From NCBI GenBank assembly GCA_000341795.1, contig AODO01000001.1, positions 124,001-188,000 of the forward strand: a stretch of DNA of 64,000 nucleotides. The letters are read 5' to 3'. The notes under the pieces were generated by a model. It searched no databases and was not told the DNA's origin. It was given only the letters and a program-made list of their open reading frames with translations. A program made the translations under genes and the position numbers. This document shows positions 29,422 to 38,908 of the stretch, piece by piece (positions within the stretch are counted from its first letter, which is position 1; the number at the start of each line of letters is the position of its first letter). The DNA is from Rhodococcus triatomae BKS 15-14 (GTDB taxonomy: Bacteria; Actinomycetota; Actinomycetes; Mycobacteriales; Mycobacteriaceae).

Positions 29422-29889
29422 CTACATCGCGGGCTCGTCCGGCGGCTCGTCGGGCGTCTTGCAGCAATGCTCCAGCCACATCGCGGCGGCGACCAGGAGG
29501 ATGCCGCCGATCAATCCGACCAGGGTCCCGGCGGTGTCCTGCTGCGCCGCGTCGACCGAGGACCGCTCGGGCAGGAGGTACACGAGCAGACCGAACCAGA
29601 CACCCGCGCTCGCCGCACCCACCAGCGACGACGCCTTCGCCAACGCGACTGCCCGCGCGGCCGTGATGGGGTGCAGCTGATGCCGGTCCGCGCCGATTCG
29701 ATGCTCGTCGACCCGGGAGCGGATGACGAACGCGAGGATCAGTTCGATCGCTGCCACGGGGTACAGCGATGCGCCGGCGAACACGGAGACCGGGGGCAGT
29801 GACCCGTAGAACGAACGCACCAGGATCCACGTGACGGCGGCCGCGAATGCGGCCAACGCCACCAGGTCACGACCCCGCGTCGGCTTCAT
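29422..29889 (-). CDS. DUF3180 membrane protein (Rv3605c-type)
   Basis: Small integral membrane protein of 155 residues with about four hydrophobic helices (LVALAAFAAAVTWILV, VAAIELILAFVI, SAGVWFGLLVYLL, LVGLIGGILLVAAAMW) and the HPITAARAVALAKASS segment typical of DUF3180. Function unknown. Start ATG 29889 shares its A with the folK stop (TGATG), so it is translated as part of the folate operon, as in M. tuberculosis. Confidence 0.88.
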   Translation of the reverse strand: MKPTRGRDLVALAAFAAAVTWILVRSFYGSLPPVSVFAGASLYPVAAIELILAFVIRSRVDEHRIGADRHQLHPITAARAVALAKASSLVGAASAGVWFGLLVYLLPERSSVDAAQQDTAGTLVGLIGGILLVAAAMWLEHCCKTPDEPPDEPAM

Positions 29890-30395
29890 CACGGCGCCAC
29901 CAACGCCAGGTCGGTACGACGCACTCCCGCCACCTCGGACGCATCGAGCGACCGCAGAAGGTCGGCGACCACGACCGGGGCTCCGCCGACGGTGAGCGCC
30001 GCGTCCGGTTCGATCTCCAGCCACGGCACCAGCACGAACGCCCGCTCGTGCGCCCGAGGATGCGGAAGCGTCAACTCGGGGTCCGCGCTGACGGTGCCGT
30101 CGCAGTCGACGACGTCGACGTCGAGGCTCCGCGGCCCCCACCGCACGTCCCGCACCCGGTCCGCGCGCTGTTCGAGATCCTGTCCGAACCGCAACCACCC
30201 GCGGCAGTCCAGCGCGTCGTCCTGCGCGATCAGCGTCGCGTTCAGGAAGTCCTGCTGCTCGACACCGCCCCACGGCGCCGTCGCGTACACGCTCGACACC
30301 GCGACCACCCTGTCGCCGAGCGCGTCGACGACGGATCGCAGGTTCGCCAGCGGGTCACCGAGATTCGATCCGATCGACAGGACGACCCGGGTCAT
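29889..30395 (-). CDS. folK: HPPK (6-hydroxymethyl-dihydropterin pyrophosphokinase)
   Basis: Enzyme of 168 residues that transfers pyrophosphate from ATP to 6-hydroxymethyl-7,8-dihydropterin, just before dihydropteroate synthase. [17 protein letters not shown] is the N-terminal motif and [12 protein letters not shown] is the HPPK signature. ATG 30395 overlaps the folB stop (ATGA). Confidence 0.97.
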   Translation of the reverse strand: MTRVVLSIGSNLGDPLANLRSVVDALGDRVVAVSSVYATAPWGGVEQQDFLNATLIAQDDALDCRGWLRFGQDLEQRADRVRDVRWGPRSLDVDVVDCDGTVSADPELTLPHPRAHERAFVLVPWLEIEPDAALTVGGAPVVVADLLRSLDASEVAGVRRTDLALVAP

Positions 30396-30766
30396 GGGCG
30401 CGCCCCTGTCCGGGACCGATGCGCCACGACCGCGACATCGGCGAACGTCAAGGGGATCGGGGCCGAGGGCTTGTGCACGGTGACCTCGACCTCTCGGACG
30501 CGGGCGTCGGTGAGGACGGCGTCCGCGATCTCGGCGGCCACCGTCTCGATCAGGTCCCGCGGTGGTCCCGCGACGATGTCCGCGGCGGTCTGGGCGAGCG
30601 AGCCGTAGTCCAGGGTGTCGGCGAGGTCGTCCGACGCCGCCGCGGCGGCGAGATCCATCCACACGGTGACGTCGATCAGGAAGTCCTGCCCGTCCCGCTT
30701 CTCGTGGTCGAAGACACCGTGGTGACCGCGCACCCGCAGTCCGCGCAACTCGATCCGGTCAGACAT
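30392..30766 (-). CDS. folB: Dihydroneopterin aldolase
   Basis: Aldolase of 124 residues converting 7,8-dihydroneopterin to 6-hydroxymethyl-dihydropterin and glycolaldehyde. It has [19 protein letters not shown] at the N-terminus and [15 protein letters not shown] near the end, both typical. It overlaps folP by eight bases and folK by four. Confidence 0.97.
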   Translation of the reverse strand: MSDRIELRGLRVRGHHGVFDHEKRDGQDFLIDVTVWMDLAAAAASDDLADTLDYGSLAQTAADIVAGPPRDLIETVAAEIADAVLTDARVREVEVTVHKPSAPIPLTFADVAVVAHRSRTGARP

Positions 30767-31610
30767 CGCGGGCCTCCTCCGCGTGACGCCATGCCTCTTC
30801 GACGGCGATCGCGTCCCGTGAACCGCGGACGTCGTGAACCCGCACGCCCCATGCCCCTCCCCGTGCGGCGAACGCGGACACCACCGCGGTCGCGATCTCG
30901 CGGCCGTCGGGCGTCCGGTCTCCGTCCGTGTCCGCGAGCAGGGTGCCCAGAAACCTCTTGCGGGACGCGCCGATCAGCACGGGGAAGCCGATCGCGCGCA
31001 GGTCCGGCAACGCACCGAGCAACGCCCAGTTGTGCTCCGCGGTCTTCGCGAATCCGAGCCCGGGGTCGAGGATCAGCTGGGACGCGTCGACGCCGGCGCC
31101 CAGCGCGGCGTCGACCGAGCGCGTCAGCTCGGCGCAGACGTCGGCGACCACGTCGCCGTAGTGCAGGACACCGCCCGCGTGGACGTATTCGCCGGCCGAG
31201 CGCCAGTGCATCAGGATCCAGGGCAGGCCGGCATCGGCCATGACCGACGCCATCGCCGGGTCGGCGCGGCCGCCGGAGACGTCGTTGACAACGTCCACGC
31301 CGGCCTCGATCGCGGCCTCGGCGACCGACGCCCGCATCGTGTCGACACTGACCGGAATGCCCTCTGCGACCAGGTCGGCGATGACGGGAGCGACGCGCTG
31401 CGCCTCCACGGCGGGGTCCACCCGCTGCGCGCCGGGACGGGTCGACTCGCCGCCGACGTCGATGATGTCGACGCCCAGCCTGCGAAGCTCCAGCCCGTGG
31501 GCGATGGCCGCGTCCCGGTCGAGGTAGCGGCCACCGTCGGAGAAGGAATCACTGGTGACGTTGAGGACACCCATCACCACGCATCGGCCGGGTGTCGGGA
31601 GCACGGTCAC
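30759..31610 (-). CDS. folP: Dihydropteroate synthase
   Basis: TIM-barrel enzyme of 283 residues that condenses the pterin pyrophosphate with p-aminobenzoate; the sulfonamide target. [16 protein letters not shown] and [14 protein letters not shown] are the two pterin-binding signatures, and [16 protein letters not shown] and GASRKRFLG follow. GTG 31610 overlaps the folE stop (GTGA). Confidence 0.97.
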   Translation of the reverse strand: MTVLPTPGRCVVMGVLNVTSDSFSDGGRYLDRDAAIAHGLELRRLGVDIIDVGGESTRPGAQRVDPAVEAQRVAPVIADLVAEGIPVSVDTMRASVAEAAIEAGVDVVNDVSGGRADPAMASVMADAGLPWILMHWRSAGEYVHAGGVLHYGDVVADVCAELTRSVDAALGAGVDASQLILDPGLGFAKTAEHNWALLGALPDLRAIGFPVLIGASRKRFLGTLLADTDGDRTPDGREIATAVVSAFAARGGAWGVRVHDVRGSRDAIAVEEAWRHAEEARDV

Positions 31611-32248
31611 CTGCGAACGATGAGATCCAGGGCCTCGGCACGCGAGGCGGCGCTCGTCTGGAAGAGTCCTCGGACCGCGGACGTCGTGGTGCTCGCGCCC
31701 GGCTTGCGAATACCGCGCATGGCCATGCAGAGGTGCTCGGCCTCGACCACCACGATGACGCCGCGGGGATCCAGCTTGCGGACCAGCGCGTCGGCGATCT
31801 GGCTGGTGAGCCGTTCCTGCACCTGCGGGCGCTTCGCGTACAGGTCGACGACCCGGGCGAGCTTCGACAAGCCGGTGACCCGGCCGGTCGGGCCCGGGAT
31901 GTAGCCGACGTGCGCGACGCCGTGGAACGAGACGAGATGGTGCTCGCAGGTCGAATACATCGGGATGTCCCGCACCAGGACGAGCTCCTGATGACCCTCG
32001 TCGAACGTCGTGTCGAGGACGCTGTCGGGATCCGTGTACAGGCCGGCGAACACCTCTCGATAGGCGCGCGCCACCCGGGCGGGGGTGTCCAGGAGACCGG
32101 GACGGTCCGGGTCCTCGCCGACCGCGATCAGCAGCTCGCGGACCGCCGCCTCCGCGCGCTGCTGGTCGAAGGCGCGACCCGATTCGAGCGACTGCAGCAC
32201 CTCGCCCGCCTCACCTGTTCCAGCGCCACCGAGTTGATGAACCGACAC
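31607..32248 (-). CDS. folE: GTP cyclohydrolase I
   Basis: First enzyme of folate synthesis (GTP to dihydroneopterin triphosphate), 213 residues. [20 protein letters not shown] holds the zinc ligands and catalytic His; [13 protein letters not shown] is the C-terminal zinc site. The frame reaches 32314, but GTG 32248 has GGGAGG upstream and gives a normal length. It leads the folE-folP-folB-folK operon and lies 80 bases downstream of ftsH. Confidence 0.96.
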   Translation of the reverse strand: MSVHQLGGAGTGEAGEVLQSLESGRAFDQQRAEAAVRELLIAVGEDPDRPGLLDTPARVARAYREVFAGLYTDPDSVLDTTFDEGHQELVLVRDIPMYSTCEHHLVSFHGVAHVGYIPGPTGRVTGLSKLARVVDLYAKRPQVQERLTSQIADALVRKLDPRGVIVVVEAEHLCMAMRGIRKPGASTTTSAVRGLFQTSAASRAEALDLIVRR

Positions 32249-32328
32249 CTGTACCGCACCTCCCACATTCGTTCGAACCGTCGGCGGACCCGCCCGTCGG
32301 CAAAGTCTCGTCAAACACTAGCGGGGCC

Positions 32329-34683
32329 TCACTGCTGCCCGTTCGGCCCGTCCCAACGCTGCGTCTGCACATCCTTCTCCTCGGTCGGAGGGTGCGCCGG
32401 CTGCGGCTGCGGCGACGGCTGCGGCGGCGGGTTCCACTGCGGATACCCGGCGTACGGGTTCTCCTGCTCCGGGTACGGACTCGTCGCGGGACGCGCATGC
32501 TGGGCGTCGCCACGCGGCGGCCAGCCCGGCGCCGACCATCCGGCCGGTGCGCCGTAGTCGGGGACCGACCCTTGCGGCTGCTGCGGTTGCTGCTGCTGCG
32601 GTGGATACGTCGGGTACCCGGCGGGCGGCACCTGGTATCCGTTCTGCGGTTGCGGCGGCGCGGGCTGCTGCGGGACGGGCTGCGGCGCGGGCTGCTGCGG
32701 CCCGGCGTCGCGGCTCGCGTACGTCGGCGTGCGCACGGGTTCCTCCGGCCACGGCTCGCCACGCTCGATGGCCAGCTCTCGCGGCGTCTTGATCGGCGGC
32801 TTCTCCGACGGAGTGCGGCCACCGAAGTCGTTGAACGCCGTGATCCGCGGACGCTTCTCCACCGAGGTGAAGATCTTCTCGAGGTCCTTGCGGGTCAGCG
32901 TCTCGTGCTCGAGGAGCTGACCTGCCAGCACGTCGAGCACGTCCCGGTACTCGTTGAGGATCGACCACGCCTCGGTGTGCGCGGCCTCGATCAGGTTGCG
33001 CACCTCCTCGTCGATCTCGCGGGCGACCTCGTGCGAGTAGTCGGACTGCTGGCCCATGGAACGGCCGAGGAACGGGTCGCCGCCCTCCTGTCCGTAGCGG
33101 ACCGCCCCGAGCTTTGCGCTCATGCCGTACTCGGTGACCATCGCACGGGCGATCTTCGTCGCCTGGTCGATGTCGGAGGACGCGCCGGTCGTCGGCTCGT
33201 GGAACACCAGTTCCTCGGCCGCACGACCACCCATCGCCATGACCAGACGGGCGATCATCTCCGAGCGGGTCATCAAGCCCTTGTCGTCCTCGGGCACCGT
33301 CATCGCGTGGCCACCGGTGCGGCCACGGGCCAGGATGGTGACCTTGTAGATCGGCTCGATGTCCGGCATCGCCCACGCGGCCAGCGTGTGCCCGCCCTCG
33401 TGGTAGGCGGTGATCTTCTTCTCGTGCTCGCTGATGATGCGGCTCTTGCGCCGCGGGCCGCCGATGACGCGGTCGACCGACTCCTCGAGCGCGGCCTCCG
33501 TGATGACGGCGCCGTTCTCGCGGGCGGTGAGCAGGGCGGCCTCGTTGATCACGTTCGCCAGATCCGCGCCGGACATGCCGACCGTCCGCTTGGCGAGGCC
33601 CTCGAGGTCCGCGTTCTGGTCGAGCGGCTTGCCCTGCGAGTGCACCCGCAGGATGGCGCGGCGGCCGGCGAGGTCCGGGTTGCCGACCGGGATCTGGCGG
33701 TCGAACCGGCCCGGACGCAGCAGCGCCGGGTCGAGGATGTCGGGGCGGTTCGTCGCGGCGATCAGGATGATGCCCTGGCGGTCGCCGAAACCGTCCATCT
33801 CGACGAGCAGCTGGTTGAGGGTCTGCTCGCGCTCGTCGTGGCCGCCGCCGAGGCCGGCGCCACGCTGGCGGCCGACAGCGTCGATCTCGTCGACGAAGAT
33901 GATGCACGGGCTGTTCTGTTTGGCCTGCTCGAACAGGTCACGGACCCGGGAGGCACCGACACCGACGAACATCTCGACGAAATCGGAGCCGGAGATCGTG
34001 AAGAACGGAACTCCGGCCTCACCGGCGACCGCCCGGGCGAGCAGGGTCTTACCGGTGCCGGGCGGGCCGTACAGCAGCACGCCCTTCGGGATCTTGGCGC
34101 CCAGTGCCTGGTAGCGGGACGGATTCTGCAGGAAGTCCTTGATCTCGTACAGCTCTTCGACGGCCTCGTCGGCACCGGCGACGTCCGCGAAGGTCGTCTT
34201 CGGCATGTCCTTCGAGAGTTGCTTGGCCTTCGACTTGCCGAAGCCCATGACGCCGCCGCGGCCGCCACCCTGCATGCGGCCCATCACGAAGACGAACAGA
34301 CCGAGCAGGATGACCATGGGCAGCACGAACAGCAGGATCTGGGTGAGCCAGCTCTGGGTGCTGACCTTCGTGTTGTACTTCTCGAGTCCGGCTTCCTGGA
34401 CCTCGGTGAAGATCTGCTCGGACGCCGCGCTCGGGTACTTCGCGAGGATCTGCGTTGCGTTCTCGGTCGCGTCGTTGCCCTGCTTGAGGGTCAGCCGGAT
34501 CTGCTGCTCGCGGTCGTCGATCTGCGCGTCGGTGACGTTCTTCGCGTCGAGCTGCGCGATCGCGACCGAGGTGTCGACCGACGTGTACCCGCGGGTGTCG
34601 TTACCGAAGTAGCTGAACGCGTAGATGATCAGCAGGATGCCGGCGACGATCGCCAGGTTGCGAAACACTGTCTTGCGATTCAT
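32329..34683 (-). CDS. ftsH: ATP-dependent zinc metalloprotease FtsH
   Basis: Membrane AAA+ protease of 784 residues. Two N-terminal transmembrane helices flank an extracytoplasmic domain, followed by AAA Walker [14 protein letters not shown], the second-region VAATNRPD-type motif ([14 protein letters not shown]), and the zinc site HEGGH in [14 protein letters not shown]. The last 110 or so residues are a Pro/Gln-rich disordered tail, longer than in most bacteria but usual in actinobacteria. It degrades misassembled membrane proteins. It is upstream of folE, as in mycobacteria. Confidence 0.97.
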   Translation of the reverse strand: MNRKTVFRNLAIVAGILLIIYAFSYFGNDTRGYTSVDTSVAIAQLDAKNVTDAQIDDREQQIRLTLKQGNDATENATQILAKYPSAASEQIFTEVQEAGLEKYNTKVSTQSWLTQILLFVLPMVILLGLFVFVMGRMQGGGRGGVMGFGKSKAKQLSKDMPKTTFADVAGADEAVEELYEIKDFLQNPSRYQALGAKIPKGVLLYGPPGTGKTLLARAVAGEAGVPFFTISGSDFVEMFVGVGASRVRDLFEQAKQNSPCIIFVDEIDAVGRQRGAGLGGGHDEREQTLNQLLVEMDGFGDRQGIILIAATNRPDILDPALLRPGRFDRQIPVGNPDLAGRRAILRVHSQGKPLDQNADLEGLAKRTVGMSGADLANVINEAALLTARENGAVITEAALEESVDRVIGGPRRKSRIISEHEKKITAYHEGGHTLAAWAMPDIEPIYKVTILARGRTGGHAMTVPEDDKGLMTRSEMIARLVMAMGGRAAEELVFHEPTTGASSDIDQATKIARAMVTEYGMSAKLGAVRYGQEGGDPFLGRSMGQQSDYSHEVAREIDEEVRNLIEAAHTEAWSILNEYRDVLDVLAGQLLEHETLTRKDLEKIFTSVEKRPRITAFNDFGGRTPSEKPPIKTPRELAIERGEPWPEEPVRTPTYASRDAGPQQPAPQPVPQQPAPPQPQNGYQVPPAGYPTYPPQQQQPQQPQGSVPDYGAPAGWSAPGWPPRGDAQHARPATSPYPEQENPYAGYPQWNPPPQPSPQPQPAHPPTEEKDVQTQRWDGPNGQQ

Positions 34684-34969
34684 ACAGGTTCAGCCGCTTC
34701 GGGCCAGTCCTTTCCAGTTCCGGTCGAGCCGTTCCAGCTCGGGTCGAGCTCGGGGTGCGCCGGCGTTCCGGCTGCTCACCGGATGATCACAAGATTACCG
34801 CGAACCCTACCCGGGTCATCCGATTGCACTCGCCGTGCGGACACATGTGACGTCCACGTGCCTCCACCGCGACAACGTACGGGCGGGCGGTCCGGTTCCG
34901 GCGGGTGTTCCCGCGACACGTGACGTCCGTCGCACCCGAGGTCGGTACCCACGCCTACGCTCGGATGCC
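34684..34969. other. Divergent promoter region between ftsH and MDMPI-family gene
   Basis: No gene seen. It should carry the ftsH promoter; TAATCT on the minus strand near 34795 is a possible -10. Two related 14-16-base motifs, GACAC(AT)GTGACGTCC, occur at 34840-34855 and 34915-34928. TACGCT at 34956-34961, eight bases before the plus-strand ATG, fits a leaderless promoter. Confidence 0.45.
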
Positions 34970-35602
34970 ATGACGCTCCCCTACCCGCAGATCGTCGAGC
35001 AGGTCGCCCGGGCACAGTCCCGCTTGGAGCGGACGCTGTCCACGCTCACCGACGATCAGGCGCGCGGCGCGTCGGGGCTCCCCGGGTGGACCCGCGGGCA
35101 CGTCGTGACGCACGTGGCCCGCAACGCCGACGGCCTGCGGCGCTTCGTCCTCGGCGTCCGGTCGGGTGAGCCGCAGGAGATGTACCCGGGTGGCCCACCG
35201 GCCCGGGCCGCGGCGATCGAGGAGGGTGCGGACCGGCCGGCCGACCTGCTCGTCGCCGACGTGCAGTTCGCCGGTCGGCGGCTCGTCGACGACCTCGCGA
35301 CACTCGAACCCGAGCAGTGGGACGTCGAGGTGAAGTGGCGACGACCCGTCACCGCCGGCCGGATCCCGACGCTGCGCTGGCGGGAACTCGAGATCCACCA
35401 CCTGGACCTGGACCTCGGTTACGGCTGCACGGACTGGCCGGAGGAGTTCGTCGAGTCGACGCTGGACTCGCAGCTTCCCGAACTCGCGGCGGTGGCGCCC
35501 GACCTGACGGTCCCCGGCCTGCCGCGGGCGGAACTCCTCGCGTGGCTGATCGGCAGGCCAACCCGGCCGGATCTGCCCGTGCCGCCGCCCTGGCCGTTCT
35601 GA
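34970..35602 (+). CDS. Mycothiol-dependent maleylpyruvate isomerase-family protein
   Basis: DinB-like four-helix protein of 210 residues. WTRGHVVTHVARNADGLRR and LRWRELEIHHLDLDLGYGC carry the conserved histidines and carboxylates of the mycothiol-dependent maleylpyruvate isomerase family. The specific thiol-transfer reaction is unknown; many members are detoxification enzymes rather than maleylpyruvate isomerases. ATG 34970 has no clear Shine-Dalgarno but a -10-like TACGCT lies eight bases upstream, so translation may be leaderless. Confidence 0.85.
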   Translation: MTLPYPQIVEQVARAQSRLERTLSTLTDDQARGASGLPGWTRGHVVTHVARNADGLRRFVLGVRSGEPQEMYPGGPPARAAAIEEGADRPADLLVADVQFAGRRLVDDLATLEPEQWDVEVKWRRPVTAGRIPTLRWRELEIHHLDLDLGYGCTDWPEEFVESTLDSQLPELAAVAPDLTVPGLPRAELLAWLIGRPTRPDLPVPPPWPF

Positions 35603-35685
35603 GCGGCGAGGGTCGGTGACGCGGGCGCTGACTGCGGTGCCGTCGATCAGGCATATCCTGAAGTTCCGTCACCACCCCACTGCCC

Positions 35686-37689
35686 ATGTCGAATCCCCCG
35701 GTACCCGACACCGCAGCCGACGCGACTCAGCGCGCCGACGAGGTGACGCACGCCGACGAGGTGACGCACGCCGACGGGTCGCCTACCGAACTCGACGGCA
35801 CCCGGACCGCCACCGCACCGGCCACGGCACCGACCGCGACAGCACCCGCAGGCGGGGATCCGACCGCACCCGCCGGGGACCGGTTCACCCTCGACGACCT
35901 CGACGTCGGGGACCGGATCGACGACTTCGACCTCCTGGTGGCACTCGGCCGCGGCGCGTTCGCCCGCGTCTTCCTCGCCCGGCAGCGGTCCCTGCAACGG
36001 CTCGTCGCGGTGAAGATCTCTCGCGATCACGGCACCGAGCCGCAGACCCTCGCACAGCTCGACCACGACTACATCGTCCGCGTCTTCGACCAGCGTCTCG
36101 TCCCCGAGCTGGAGATGAAGGTGCTGTACATGCAGTACGTGCCCGGCGGCACACTGCTGTCGGTTCTGCGCCGCGTCCGGCAGGTCCCACCCGCGGAGCG
36201 CTCCGGCGCGCTGTTGCTCGACGCGGTGGACGCCACCCTGGCCACCAAGGGTGAGATCGTGCCGGCCGAGTCGAGCGTCCGTGCCGAGATCGCGGCGCTG
36301 ACCTGGCCGGAGACGGTCGCCTGGCTCGGCAGGCGACTGGCCGACGCTCTCGACTACGCGGGCAGGCGCGGTGTGCTGCACCGTGACGTGAAACCCGCGA
36401 ACGTGCTGTTGACGGCGGAGGGCGTGCCGAAGCTCGCCGACTTCAACATCAGCTTCGACGAGTCCGTCGCGGGCACCAACCCGACCTCGTACTTCGGTGG
36501 GTCGCTGGCCTACATGTCCCCGGAACAGTTGCGCGCCTGCCATCCGGCTCGCTCGGCCACCGCCGCGGAACTCGACACCCGCAGCGACATCCACTCGCTC
36601 GGTGTCGTGCTGTGGGAGTTGCTCACCGGGAAGCGGCCGTTCCCCGACGTCCCCGGCCCCGAACCGCTCGACGGAATGCTGGAACTTCGTGAGTCGGGCG
36701 TGGGCGACGAGGCGCTCGCCACACTTCCCCCGGACTGTCCTGCGACGCTCGTCCGGGTCCTGCGCACCTGCCTCGACCCCGATCCGGAGGGGCGGTGGCC
36801 GAGTGGCGCCGAGTTGTCGCGCCAGTTCGAACTCTGCCTCGACCCGCACGCCCGTGACCTGGTGGACCCGCCGCCGAGCCGGCGGCGAAAGCTGCTCCAG
36901 CGTTGGACGGTTCCGATCCTGATCGCGGCGGTCGCCGTCCCCAACGCGCTCGCCGGGGCCTACAACTATCACCACAACAAGACGCTGATCATCGACAACC
37001 TCGCTCCGCTCGTGCAGCGGAACTTCGACCAGATCCAGTACGTCATCAACGCGGTGGCGTTCCCACTCGGCGCCGTCATCCTGCTGTACATGTGCCGATA
37101 TCCGCTGACCGTGCCCCGAGGGCTGCGCAAGGGCAGACGCTACGACGCCCGGACACTCGCGCGCGCACGAACCGACACCCTGCTGCTCGGCGACCGGGTG
37201 GTCGCGGTCGTGTTCACCCTGTGGGCGATCGCGGGTCTCGTGTATCCGGTGACGCTGCAGGTCATCGCCGGCGGCATCCCCGGACGGGCGTACGTGCACT
37301 TTCTCGGGTCGCTCCTGGTGTGCGGCGCGATCGCGGTCGCGTACCCGTTCTTCTTCGTCACCTTCTACGCCGTCCGCTACCTCTATCCGGTGCTGCTGCC
37401 GCTCGGCATCACCAGCAGCGACGACGACCGCCAACTCCGCGGCCTGGACCGGCGCAGCACCCGGTACCTCGCCGTCGCCGCGTCCGTTCCGCTCGTCGCG
37501 GTCGCGGGGGTGACGTTCCTGACGCCCGACCAGATCGGGCAGGTCATCGGCGCGGTCCGGGTGCTGGCGGTGGGCGCGATCTTCGCCTTCGTCGGCGCCT
37601 ACTGGTTGTTCCGACAGCTCGAAACCGACTTGCGGGCCCTGGAAAGGGTGGTCTCCCACGAGTCGGCGACTCGTCAGGTGCGGTCGTAG
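35686..37689 (+). CDS. Membrane Ser/Thr protein kinase with DFN motif
   Basis: Eukaryotic-like kinase of 667 residues. The N-terminal 65 residues are low-complexity with two ADEVTH repeats. The kinase domain (about 80-390) has GRGAFARVF, VAVK with Lys110, catalytic loop HRDVKPAN at 232-239, ADFN at 251-254 in place of DFG, and SPEQL in place of APE. The C-terminal part has at least five hydrophobic helices, from about 405 onward, instead of a single helix with an outer sensor domain. HRD and the DFx aspartate are intact, so it may be active. It overlaps the DHFR-like gene by 16 bases tail to tail. Targets unknown. Confidence 0.88.
   Translation: MSNPPVPDTAADATQRADEVTHADEVTHADGSPTELDGTRTATAPATAPTATAPAGGDPTAPAGDRFTLDDLDVGDRIDDFDLLVALGRGAFARVFLARQRSLQRLVAVKISRDHGTEPQTLAQLDHDYIVRVFDQRLVPELEMKVLYMQYVPGGTLLSVLRRVRQVPPAERSGALLLDAVDATLATKGEIVPAESSVRAEIAALTWPETVAWLGRRLADALDYAGRRGVLHRDVKPANVLLTAEGVPKLADFNISFDESVAGTNPTSYFGGSLAYMSPEQLRACHPARSATAAELDTRSDIHSLGVVLWELLTGKRPFPDVPGPEPLDGMLELRESGVGDEALATLPPDCPATLVRVLRTCLDPDPEGRWPSGAELSRQFELCLDPHARDLVDPPPSRRRKLLQRWTVPILIAAVAVPNALAGAYNYHHNKTLIIDNLAPLVQRNFDQIQYVINAVAFPLGAVILLYMCRYPLTVPRGLRKGRRYDARTLARARTDTLLLGDRVVAVVFTLWAIAGLVYPVTLQVIAGGIPGRAYVHFLGSLLVCGAIAVAYPFFFVTFYAVRYLYPVLLPLGITSSDDDRQLRGLDRRSTRYLAVAASVPLVAVAGVTFLTPDQIGQVIGAVRVLAVGAIFAFVGAYWLFRQLETDLRALERVVSHESATRQVRS
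35734..35776 (+). repeat. 18-bp tandem repeat in kinase N-terminus
   Basis: GCCGACGAGGTGACGCAC occurs twice in direct tandem (35734-35751, 35752-35769) with a partial third copy, encoding ADEVTH-ADEVTH-ADG. The repeat keeps frame, so copy number could vary without breaking the gene. Confidence 0.85.
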
Positions 37690-38243
37690 TTCAGCACCGT
37701 CGTGCCGTTGTCGAAGGTGCGGGAGCCGGTCAAGGTGAACGACGTCGGCCGGAAGTCACCGTCGAACATCCTGATGCCGTCGCCCGCGACCACCGGATAG
37801 AGCTTGACGATCATCTCGTCGATCTCCGGGAGAAGTGCCGCGGCGAGGGTTCCCCCGCCCGCGAGATAGATGTCCGCGCCTGCCTCCTCCTTGAGCCGGC
37901 GGACCAGGTCGAGCGGATCGCCCGAGTACACCTCGACGTCGGGGTGGTCCGAAGCGTCGAGGGTGGTGGACACGACGTGCTGCCGAAGGGGGGAGTACGG
38001 GCTCGCGATTCCGGCGGCGAGCGCAGGTTCGTAGGTGCCACGGCCCATGACGACGGCGTCGTAGCGAACCGGGTCGGCTTCGAGGCCGATGGCCTCGCGC
38101 ACGTGAGCCGGGACCACCTCGGGGAACCGGGTGTTCATGTATTCGGACAGGTCGCTCCCGACCGGATAGAAGTCCCACTCTCCGCCGGGACCGGCGATGT
38201 AACCGTCGAGCGAACTTCCGACGTAGTACACGAGTTTGCGCAT
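37674..38243 (-). CDS. Dihydrofolate reductase-like (RibD C-terminal) protein
   Basis: Protein of 189 residues of the RibD-C/DHFR-like superfamily, NADPH-binding reductases of mostly unknown substrate. It begins RKLVYYVGSSLDGYIAGPGGEWDF and has VVMGRGTYE and DIYLAGGGTLAAALLPEIDE, both typical. Start ATG 38243; the frame upstream has no support. It is divergent from a TetR gene 77 bases away with an inverted repeat between, so it is probably that regulator's target. Confidence 0.88.
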   Translation of the reverse strand: MRKLVYYVGSSLDGYIAGPGGEWDFYPVGSDLSEYMNTRFPEVVPAHVREAIGLEADPVRYDAVVMGRGTYEPALAAGIASPYSPLRQHVVSTTLDASDHPDVEVYSGDPLDLVRRLKEEAGADIYLAGGGTLAAALLPEIDEMIVKLYPVVAGDGIRMFDGDFRPTSFTLTGSRTFDNGTTVLNYDRT

Positions 38244-38268
38244 GCTCCACCCCAGGCTTTTCCAACAA

Positions 38269-38288
38269 ACCACTATGCTTACAGTGGT
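38269..38288. promoter_or_regulatory. Inverted repeat between DHFR-like and TetR genes
   Basis: ACCACT-N8-AGTGGT sits between the divergent starts (25 bases from the DHFR-like ATG, 32 from the TetR ATG). It is a likely operator for the adjacent TetR regulator. Confidence 0.5.
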
Positions 38289-38320
38289 CACAACGTAGTA
38301 CTACAAATGGAGTGGTGTCA

Positions 38321-38899
38321 ATGGTGAGACGAAACCCCGAGCGACGAGCCGCCCTCGTCGACGCCGCCATCGAGGTCCTGGCACGCGACGGCGCCCGCGG
38401 CCTCACCTTCCGGGCCGTCGACGCCCAGGCCGACGTACCGGCCGGCACCGCGTCGAACTACTTCACCAACCGCGACGACCTGTTCACCCAGGCCGGGAGC
38501 CGCATCTACCAGCGACTGCAGCCCGACGCACCGACCGTCGCCACCAGCCTGACCGGCCCCCGCGACCGCGCCCGCGCCGTCGAGCTGATGCACGAACTCG
38601 TCGATCGGATCAGCGGTTTCCGCACCGGATACCTCGCGCTGCTCGAGCTACGACTGGAAGCGACGCGCCGACCGGAACTGCGCGCCGTCCTCACCGACCG
38701 AATACGCGCCGACGTCGAGGCGAACGTCGCCTACCACCTCGACTCGGGGCTCCCCGGCGACACCACCGCGGTCCTCACGCTCTACCTCGCGATGAACTGG
38801 CTGATCGTCGAACACCTCACGCTGCCCGACGTCTTCCCCGAGGACAGCATGAGCGACCTGATCACCTCGGTGGTCGAGCGCGTCCTGCCCCCCGACTGA
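38321..38899 (+). CDS. TetR-family transcriptional regulator
   Basis: TetR repressor of 192 residues. The HTH spans AAIEVLARDGARGLTFRAVD and VPAGTASNYFTNRDDLF. ATG 38321 is preferred over the in-frame ATG at 38312 because GGAG lies eight bases before it. It is divergent from the DHFR-like reductase gene and converges on the amidase gene, nine bases away. Confidence 0.88.
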   Translation: MVRRNPERRAALVDAAIEVLARDGARGLTFRAVDAQADVPAGTASNYFTNRDDLFTQAGSRIYQRLQPDAPTVATSLTGPRDRARAVELMHELVDRISGFRTGYLALLELRLEATRRPELRAVLTDRIRADVEANVAYHLDSGLPGDTTAVLTLYLAMNWLIVEHLTLPDVFPEDSMSDLITSVVERVLPPD

Positions 38900-38908
38900 G
38901 CGGGACGG

